DNA of 64,000 nt from Anaerolineae bacterium (lineage in GTDB: Bacteria; Chloroflexota; Anaerolineae; 4572-78; J111): positions 62,001 through 126,000 of the forward strand of contig JAHDWA010000012.1 of assembly GCA_023382535.1 (NCBI GenBank). The letters run 5' to 3'. Positions 58,833 to 64,000 of the stretch are shown piece after piece. The translations under genes and the position numbers were made by a program. Each line of letters starts with the position of its first letter. Position 1 is the first letter of the stretch. The notes below the pieces were generated by a model, which saw only the letters and a program-made list of their open reading frames with translations, was not told where the DNA came from and did no database searches.

Positions 58833-59771
58833 CTAGGCCACCCGATTGATGGGTTCGCCGGCCAGCCACATGCGCACATTTTCAAGAGTAATCTGCATAA
58901 TCCGATCCCGCGCCTCTTCGGTGTACCAGCCCAGGTGGGGGGTAATGACGACATTAGCCTCGCCAAAGTCGTGATAGACGGTCCGCTCATCCTCCAACAC
59001 ATCCAGTCCCGCTCCGCGCAGCCGGCCTGAAGCCAGGGCTTCTTTTAAGGCAGCCGTATCCACCAGGGGGCCTCGGGAAGTGTTGACCAGAATGGCGCCT
59101 GGCTTGACCCGGGCCAGCGTTTCTGCGTTAATCAAGTGACGGCTGCTCTCCAGCAGCGGCACATGAATCGTGATAAAATCGGAGGCGGCGAGCAGTTCAT
59201 TTAAGGGAAGATATCGAAACCCCAATTCAACGGCCAGATCTTCGTTTGGCGTCACGTCAAAGGCGACCACCTGCATGCCAAAGCCTTTGCCAATCCGGCA
59301 GCTATGCCGGCCAATGCGGCCGGTGCCAATCACGCCCAGAGTTTTTTCGTAAAGCTCTACCCCGCCAAGCCCGGTATCATCAAAACGCTTGACCTGCCCG
59401 TAGCGGTGGTGGCCTCTGCAAATGTTACGCGCCACCGCCAGCATCAAACCAAAAGCGTGTTCGGCAATCATATGCGCGCCGTAGTTCGGTACATGGCAAA
59501 CGACAATCCCGCGCCTCTTGGCGGCCTCCAGATCAATGTGTTCATAGCCGGCCGAGCGGGTGACGATCAGTTTGAGCCTGGGGCAGGCTTCCATCACTTC
59601 TGCCGTAATCTTGCCAAACTGGTCACGCATCAAGAGAATATCGGCCTGCTGGGTGGCGTTGATGATTTGAGCTGCGGTGGTAGCAGGCGGAAAAATCTCA
59701 AACTCACAATCAGCCAAATGGATATCTTCTTTATTCTCAAATACGAAATCTAAAAAGGTGACTTTATACAT
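58833..59771 (-). CDS. D-isomer-specific 2-hydroxyacid dehydrogenase
   Basis: 312 residues. NAD motif LGVIGTGRIGRHSCRI near 150; catalytic Arg in NTSRGPLVD near 235, Glu in DVLEDERTVYHD near 262, and His in TPHLGWYTEEA near 285. This is the lactate/phosphoglycerate dehydrogenase-like family that interconverts 2-keto and 2-hydroxy acids. It is in the middle of the corrinoid/dehydrogenase operon with 12-base spacing. The exact acid is unknown. Confidence 0.88.
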   Translation of the reverse strand: MYKVTFLDFVFENKEDIHLADCEFEIFPPATTAAQIINATQQADILLMRDQFGKITAEVMEACPRLKLIVTRSAGYEHIDLEAAKRRGIVVCHVPNYGAHMIAEHAFGLMLAVARNICRGHHRYGQVKRFDDTGLGGVELYEKTLGVIGTGRIGRHSCRIGKGFGMQVVAFDVTPNEDLAVELGFRYLPLNELLAASDFITIHVPLLESSRHLINAETLARVKPGAILVNTSRGPLVDTAALKEALASGRLRGAGLDVLEDERTVYHDFGEANVVITPHLGWYTEEARDRIMQITLENVRMWLAGEPINRVA

Positions 59772-59794
59772 TTAGAATCCCTCGGGTGCTGCCC

Positions 59795-60430
59795 CTAGGC
59801 CAGACCCAACAGGTTCTTGGCCATCCGGGCCACACTGCCGGCATCGGGCGCAAAACCATCTGCACCGACTTTATTGGCAAAATCCTGGGTGATCGGCGCT
59901 CCGCCGATGATCACCTTGACCTTATCCCGCACCCCCGCTTCGGTCAGAGCCTGAATCGTGTCGCTAATCGAGGCGACCGTTGTGGTCAACAAAGCCGACA
60001 TACCGAGCAAATCAGGCTCATGCTGCCGGACCGCTTCGACAAACTTTTCGGGCGCCACGTCGTTTCCCAGGTCAATGATCTGGAAACCGGCCCCTTCCAG
60101 CATCATCGCCACCAGATTCTTGCCGATATCGTGCAGGTCCCCGGCCACGGTGCCAATGACAACCTTGCCCAGCGTTTTGACCTCTGCCTGAACCAGCAGC
60201 GGCTTGAGAATTTCCAGCGCCTTTTGCATGGCCCGCGCGGCGATGAGCATTTCCGGGACAAATTTTTCGCCGGACTCAAAGAGGCGGCCCACCTCCGTCA
60301 TCGCCGGGATGCAGGCCTGGTGGAGTATATCCGCGGCCGGAACGCCGGCCTCAAGGGCCGCCTGGGTTTCGGCGGCGGCAGCTTTCGCATTGCCCTTTAA
60401 GACAGCTTCATAGATGGTTTCCAAGCTCAT
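59795..60430 (-). CDS. Corrinoid (B12-binding) protein of a methyltransferase system
   Basis: 211 residues: an N-terminal helical cap domain (MSLETIYEAVLKGN, ILHQACIPAMTEVGRLFESG) and a C-terminal Rossmann B12 domain with GDLHDIGKNLVAMML, the Asp-x-His-x2-Gly motif whose His is the lower cobalt ligand, plus VIIGGAPIT and MSALLTTT. It resembles MtaC/MtbC and MetH-type corrinoid proteins. ATG at 60430 with AGGAGG is used. Two URO-D-family proteins upstream are the likely methyl-transfer partners. No reductive-activation ferredoxin (RamA type) is in the window. Confidence 0.9.
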   Translation of the reverse strand: MSLETIYEAVLKGNAKAAAAETQAALEAGVPAADILHQACIPAMTEVGRLFESGEKFVPEMLIAARAMQKALEILKPLLVQAEVKTLGKVVIGTVAGDLHDIGKNLVAMMLEGAGFQIIDLGNDVAPEKFVEAVRQHEPDLLGMSALLTTTVASISDTIQALTEAGVRDKVKVIIGGAPITQDFANKVGADGFAPDAGSVARMAKNLLGLA

Positions 60431-60448
60431 TATTAATGATCCTCCTTG

Positions 60449-60564
60449 TAGATAGTAAATGGTAGATGGTAGACAGCCCACAGGGAGCCTTGGCCTCTAC
60501 GGGCCGCTTCGTCGGCTCTAGACAGGATACTATATTCCTGCAACTTTGCCACTTTGTTACCTTG
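60449..60564 (-). repeat. Octamer and heptamer repeats before the corrinoid gene
   Basis: On the minus strand: octamers CAAGGTAA, CAAAGTGG, CAAAGTTG (60564-60541), then heptamers CTGTCTA, CCATCTA, CCATTTA, CTATCTA (60476-60449) leading into AAGGAGG. Both families match those before the esterase gene at 37743-37825, in the same order relative to the gene. Confidence 0.65.
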
Positions 60565-60609
60565 TCACTGATTGATTTAGCATCTTCTAGGGTCAACTCC
60601 GGCTTTTCT

Positions 60610-61755
60610 TTAATACACGCCGTAACGCTTCCAGGCTTCCCACATGGCCATGATGTTTTCGGGCGGCACATTGGCCTGGATGTCATGCACCGTGGCAAAG
60701 ATAAAGCCACCGCCGGGAGCGAGCGCCTCGATGTTCCGTTTCGCATCCGCTTTGACCTCTTCCGGCGTGCCGCTGCCCAGGACTCCCTGGGTGTCAACAC
60801 CCGCGCCCCAGAAGACTAAATCCCGGCCAAACTCTTGTTTAAGGGATTTAAGCTCCATATTGGCCGCGGTGAACTGGACGGGATTCAGAATATCCATACC
60901 GGCGTCAATTAAATCGCCGATGAGGGGGCGAACCGCGCCATCGGTGTGATAGAACAGCTTGGCGGGGGTATGATCTTTGATGAAATGGAACAATTTTTTG
61001 TGCCAGGGTTTGACGACACTGCGATAGGTGTCGGGTGAAAACAACAAGGCTTTCTGCCCGGCCAAATCGTCATGCTCACAAACCACATCCACCCTATCCC
61101 CTAAATTTGGCAGAACCTGTTCCCAGTAGGCTTGTTTGAACTCCACCAGCCGTTCCAGCATGTAGGCCACAAACTCGTGGTTGAGGGCCAGGTCTATATA
61201 AAATTGTTCATAGCCTCTCAGCCAGGCATATATTTCCAGAATGCCGGACCCTGTCCCCGCCATCACCACCGCCTTGCCCCGCTGACGGGCGGCTTCAACG
61301 TCAGACCGCACGTTTTGATAACGCCGCTCATTCAATGGGTCGGGGAGTTGGTAGGCCCTAAAGTCGGCCAGGCTTTCGGCTTTGGCCAGGGGATGGTGGT
61401 ACATGTCGTAGTAAAAGCCGCCCTTTTTGGGCTTTTTCCAGCCGATACCCCACTCGTCGGTAAACGCCTCGTAAGTCCCTTCATCCCGAAAGACCAGTTT
61501 GTAGTCAGAGGGGGCCTGGGGCATGACAAAGGCAAAATCTGTTTCCAGGCGGTCGGCCACATCGCTTTCAAAGCGGGCCAACTGTTCCGCCACAAAAATA
61601 ATTCGTGGCTGGCGCTCCGGTAAATTTAAATATTTACGCAGATTGGTGTACGCGGTAATGTGGATTTGTGACACGCCGGTTCCCGCTATATCCAGCGGCA
61701 CATGGTCGGCTTCCTGGTGATTCAGAGCCAACTTGACTCGTTCACGAGAATTCAT
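60610..61755 (-). CDS. Uroporphyrinogen-decarboxylase-family protein, probable corrinoid methyltransferase (copy 1)
   Basis: 381 residues starting MNSRERVKLALNHQEADHVP, the standard opening of URO-D-family methyltransferases (MtaA/MtbA-like), not of haem-pathway HemE. The zinc-site region reads FYHTDGAVRP near 270, with Asp where methyltransferases have the Cys of HxC. GGGFIFATVHDIQ and PPENIMAMWEAW close the protein. It probably handles a methyl group or a methylated substrate with the corrinoid protein, but the missing Cys makes the chemistry uncertain. Confidence 0.8.
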   Translation of the reverse strand: MNSRERVKLALNHQEADHVPLDIAGTGVSQIHITAYTNLRKYLNLPERQPRIIFVAEQLARFESDVADRLETDFAFVMPQAPSDYKLVFRDEGTYEAFTDEWGIGWKKPKKGGFYYDMYHHPLAKAESLADFRAYQLPDPLNERRYQNVRSDVEAARQRGKAVVMAGTGSGILEIYAWLRGYEQFYIDLALNHEFVAYMLERLVEFKQAYWEQVLPNLGDRVDVVCEHDDLAGQKALLFSPDTYRSVVKPWHKKLFHFIKDHTPAKLFYHTDGAVRPLIGDLIDAGMDILNPVQFTAANMELKSLKQEFGRDLVFWGAGVDTQGVLGSGTPEEVKADAKRNIEALAPGGGFIFATVHDIQANVPPENIMAMWEAWKRYGVY

Positions 61756-61769
61756 GGTGTCCTCCGCAA

Positions 61770-63044
61770 CTAATTCAGGGGATAACGGCCGGACTCCCGC
61801 ACCGTTTCATACATCGCCAGGACGTTCTGGATGGGCGTCTTGGGTTGAACGTTGTGGATGGTGTTGAACACAAACCCGCCCCCCGGCCCGAAAATCTTCA
61901 TGCGTTCGCGAACCTGCGCCCGGACCTCTTCCGGCGACCCTGTTGGCAGGGTGTGCTGTGTATCCACCCCACCGCCCCAAAAAGTGACCCGCTCCCCAAA
62001 GCGGCGTTTGAGTTCGGCCGGGTCCATCAGGGCCGCCGAGCACTGCACCGGGTTCAAGATGTCAAAGCCGGCCTCGATGAAATCCTCGATCAACCCCATC
62101 ACCGAGCCGCACGAATGAATGAAGGTTTTCCAGGGGGTGTGCTGGTGAACCCAGTCGTTAACCCGCCGGTGGAAAGGCATAAACAACTCCCGGTAAGTCT
62201 GGGGCGAAACCAGCGGCCCGCTTTGCATCCCGAAATCGGTGGCCGAGACCAGGGCGACTGTCACCCGGTTGCCGATAACCTCATAGAGCCTGGCCAGGTT
62301 GGCCAGGCCCATCTCACACTGGCGCTCGAAAACCTGGTAAATGTAATCCTGCCGGGCGACGGTGCTCATGTACCATTCGGCCACATCCCGGATTCCTCTG
62401 GGATGCTTGAGCCAGGGAGCCGGTACCAGGGCAATATCGCCAAAGCCGGTGTTGGCAAAGTCGGCAAAGATAGCCTGGTCGGTTTCTTCAGACAGCCGTT
62501 GGACTTCAGCCTGGTAGTAGGCCAGGTCTTCGTCCGATATGGGTTTAAATTCCTCCATATTGTCTTCGGGGTTCAGGTTGTCGTCGTCAATGGGTCCCTG
62601 GCGGATGATGGCATCGAAGTACCAGCCGTTCTTCGGCATGCGACCGCTGGGCGGCACCGATTTATCCCCCTCCGGGTACATAAAGATGTCGCCGTTGGGT
62701 TCAGGGTCGGTGTTGAAGCCGGCGGGAACCAAAACTGGCGTGCCGTCGAACATCTGCCACGGCTTCCAGCCCTCATTTTTGAAGCCAAACATGGTTCTGG
62801 GACTGCGCAGCGTCGCCACATCCGCCCCCAGGGCAGCCTGAAGATCAGGCTTGATTTCACCCAGCATCTGGTAGGGTTCGACCACTTTGACCGGCGTGCC
62901 GGGGGCGTCCAGGCCCAAGGCCTGCCGCAGTTTATAAACGATGCTGACGTGCATACATGTCACTACGCTGCCGCCCAGGTCCAGGGGGACGCGGTCTGGT
63001 TCTTTATGATTGAGGGCCAGGGTGACCCGTTCTCTTGAATTCAT
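61770..63044 (-). CDS. Uroporphyrinogen-decarboxylase-family protein, probable corrinoid methyltransferase (copy 2)
   Basis: 424 residues, starting MNSRERVTLALNHKEPDRVP. Here the zinc-site region reads FIHSCGSVMGLI near 310, so the HxC pair is intact, unlike copy 1. A later cysteine as third zinc ligand is not obvious; the usual position reads GGGFVFNTIHNVQ. It is about 40 residues longer than copy 1 because of an insert around 100-165. The gene is 14 bases upstream of copy 1. Division of labour between a substrate:corrinoid and a corrinoid:acceptor methyltransferase is a plausible reading. Confidence 0.8.
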   Translation of the reverse strand: MNSRERVTLALNHKEPDRVPLDLGGSVVTCMHVSIVYKLRQALGLDAPGTPVKVVEPYQMLGEIKPDLQAALGADVATLRSPRTMFGFKNEGWKPWQMFDGTPVLVPAGFNTDPEPNGDIFMYPEGDKSVPPSGRMPKNGWYFDAIIRQGPIDDDNLNPEDNMEEFKPISDEDLAYYQAEVQRLSEETDQAIFADFANTGFGDIALVPAPWLKHPRGIRDVAEWYMSTVARQDYIYQVFERQCEMGLANLARLYEVIGNRVTVALVSATDFGMQSGPLVSPQTYRELFMPFHRRVNDWVHQHTPWKTFIHSCGSVMGLIEDFIEAGFDILNPVQCSAALMDPAELKRRFGERVTFWGGGVDTQHTLPTGSPEEVRAQVRERMKIFGPGGGFVFNTIHNVQPKTPIQNVLAMYETVRESGRYPLN

Positions 63045-63065
63045 TTTGGTCCTCTTAAATGTTTT

Positions 63066-64000
63066 CTATGTTGCCAGTCTTGATACCAACCGCGTCAACC
63101 CGCGATCGGCCAGACTGACCAGAACCACGATCAGTCCAAGCAGCAAAATGAACCACTGTGGTTCGATGCTTTTGATAACGAGATAGCTCTGAATCCCGGA
63201 GAGAATGAAAGCGCCCAGTAATGTGCCCACCAGCGAAGTACGGCCACCGATCAGCGCACAGCCGCCCAAAACGGCCGCCGCGATGGCTTGCAATTCCCTT
63301 TGCCGTCCCAAGCTTCCGTCCGCATAGCCTAAATCACCTGCCTCAAGAATACCGGCCAGGCCGGCCAGGAAAGCACAGGCGATGTAGGCGCCCCACTTGG
63401 TCCGCATGACATTCACCCCGCGCGAGTGAGCGCTTTCGGCATTACCGCCTACGGCCAAAAGCCAGTTGCCGATGGGCGTCCAGAAAAGAATGTATTGCAG
63501 AAAAAGCAAAGTCACAATGGCCCACACCAGGGCGTTGTTGTAACCCAAAACGTTGGAACTCCCGAAGAACTGATAGACCGGGTCAGCCCGCATCGCCGCC
63601 CCGGCATTGTAGTGAGAGGGTGTTTGAGTTGCGGCTAAGGCCAATCCCCGAAAGACAAAATAACTCCCCAGGGTAACGACCAGCGAAGAGATGCGGTAAT
63701 AAGCAACGATAAAACCATTCACACAGCCAATTATGAGAGCTACCCCAAGCCCAATCAGAATTGCCAGGGGCGCGCCAACAGAAGGCCCAATAGCGATATA
63801 GAGAATACCAACAATGCCAAACGTCGAACCTACAGAAATGTCAATTTCGCCGGTGGTAATCACCAATGCCTCACCAAAGGCTATTATCGCCAGGATTGCA
63901 GTGACCCGCAGCACTTCGCGCATGTTAGCCTCTGACAGCCAGACACCCTCGGAAGTCATGGTGAAGACTAAGATGAGCAATAGGGTGATGGCGGCTACCG
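63066..64000 (-). CDS. Sugar-type ABC transporter permease, 5' end beyond the window
   Basis: The frame stays open to the right edge (upstream codons encode a hydrophobic VAAITL stretch), so the N-terminus is missing. Around 311 residues are visible with eight or nine membrane segments and the RbsC-type motif TTGEIDISVGSTFGIVG near the start, plus AVLGGCALIGGRTS. This is the BPD_transp_2 family importing pentoses, hexoses or related compounds. Its neighbours are catabolic, so the imported compound is probably a methylated or polyol-like sugar. ATPase and binding-protein genes must lie outside. Confidence 0.87.
   Translation of the reverse strand, partial: VAAITLLLILVFTMTSEGVWLSEANMREVLRVTAILAIIAFGEALVITTGEIDISVGSTFGIVGILYIAIGPSVGAPLAILIGLGVALIIGCVNGFIVAYYRISSLVVTLGSYFVFRGLALAATQTPSHYNAGAAMRADPVYQFFGSSNVLGYNNALVWAIVTLLFLQYILFWTPIGNWLLAVGGNAESAHSRGVNVMRTKWGAYIACAFLAGLAGILEAGDLGYADGSLGRQRELQAIAAAVLGGCALIGGRTSLVGTLLGAFILSGIQSYLVIKSIEPQWFILLLGLIVVLVSLADRGLTRLVSRLAT

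Noticed and set aside
61845..63038. A 397-residue plus-strand frame opposite the second URO-D-family gene
   Set aside because: Antisense to a recognised family member with good start and spacing; no domain.
60610..63044. Haem-pathway HemE (uroporphyrinogen decarboxylase)
   Set aside because: The openings, zinc-site regions and corrinoid neighbour match the methyltransferase branch of the family.

Overview
The window looks like a large-genome, mostly anaerobic or facultative member of the Chloroflexota (Anaerolineae-like). This rests on gene content and style, not on a marker gene: Hox-type [NiFe] hydrogenases beside accessory genes usually seen with bifurcating hydrogenases, a split FeoB, DUF2079/GT87 membrane glycosyltransferases, uroporphyrinogen-decarboxylase-family methyltransferases with a corrinoid protein, and many short-period intergenic repeats. 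No rRNA or tRNA gene, CRISPR array, transposase or phage gene was seen.

Layout. (1) 1-5308: first NAD-linked [NiFe] hydrogenase, hoxE(partial)-F-U-Y-H plus its maturation protease. (2) 5423-13651: accessory operon with two DRTGG proteins, a CBS/serine-kinase-like protein, a PHP phosphoesterase, NuoE, a GHKL ATPase, a [2Fe-2S] ferredoxin, a 1022-residue NuoF-GltD fusion and a DUF6064 membrane protein. (3) 13697-22766: second hydrogenase (NuoE, NuoF, a long NuoG-like subunit, HoxY, HoxH), a CBS protein, a second protease, hypA, hypB and a cyclic-nucleotide-binding protein. (4) 22827-25293 (minus): two cytoplasmic trypsin-like proteases and a LuxR-type response regulator. (5) 25296-37553 (minus): membrane glycosyltransferases, methyltransferase, asparagine synthase, SGNH hydrolase and polyprenol-phosphate sugar synthase, likely cell-surface glycan or glycolipid assembly. 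(6) 37834-44673: esterase, leucine-rich-repeat lipoprotein, an ECF41 sigma operon with its own promoter motif, pentapeptide protein plus small GTPase, a CBS protein, and a 52-residue Pmp3/YqaE protein. (7) 44726-47631 (minus): feoA, a FeoB split into two genes, feoC. (8) 47951-55282: Lrp regulator with tryptophanase, Nudix and TPR proteins, a homocysteine methyltransferase-like protein, a HAD-like protein, and a PyrK/PyrD-like pair. (9) 55478-64000 (minus): sugar-type ABC permease, two URO-D-family proteins, corrinoid protein, 2-hydroxyacid dehydrogenase, two zinc dehydrogenases and an FAD oxidoreductase, a candidate corrinoid-dependent demethylation and sugar/polyol oxidation locus.

How it fits together. 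The two hydrogenases and the NuoE/ferredoxin/NuoF-GltD set could exchange electrons between H2, NAD(P)H and possibly ferredoxin. Matching CRP/FNR-like palindromes (GTGA-N6-TCAC) lie upstream of the accessory genes, nuoE, hypA and feoA. At three promoters the palindrome sits at an identical distance from a -10 element, which suggests one redox- or effector-responsive activator controls hydrogenase accessory functions, nickel insertion and ferrous iron uptake. Many gene starts are preceded by short tandem repeats of period 7, 8 or 10, several of which fold into hairpins.
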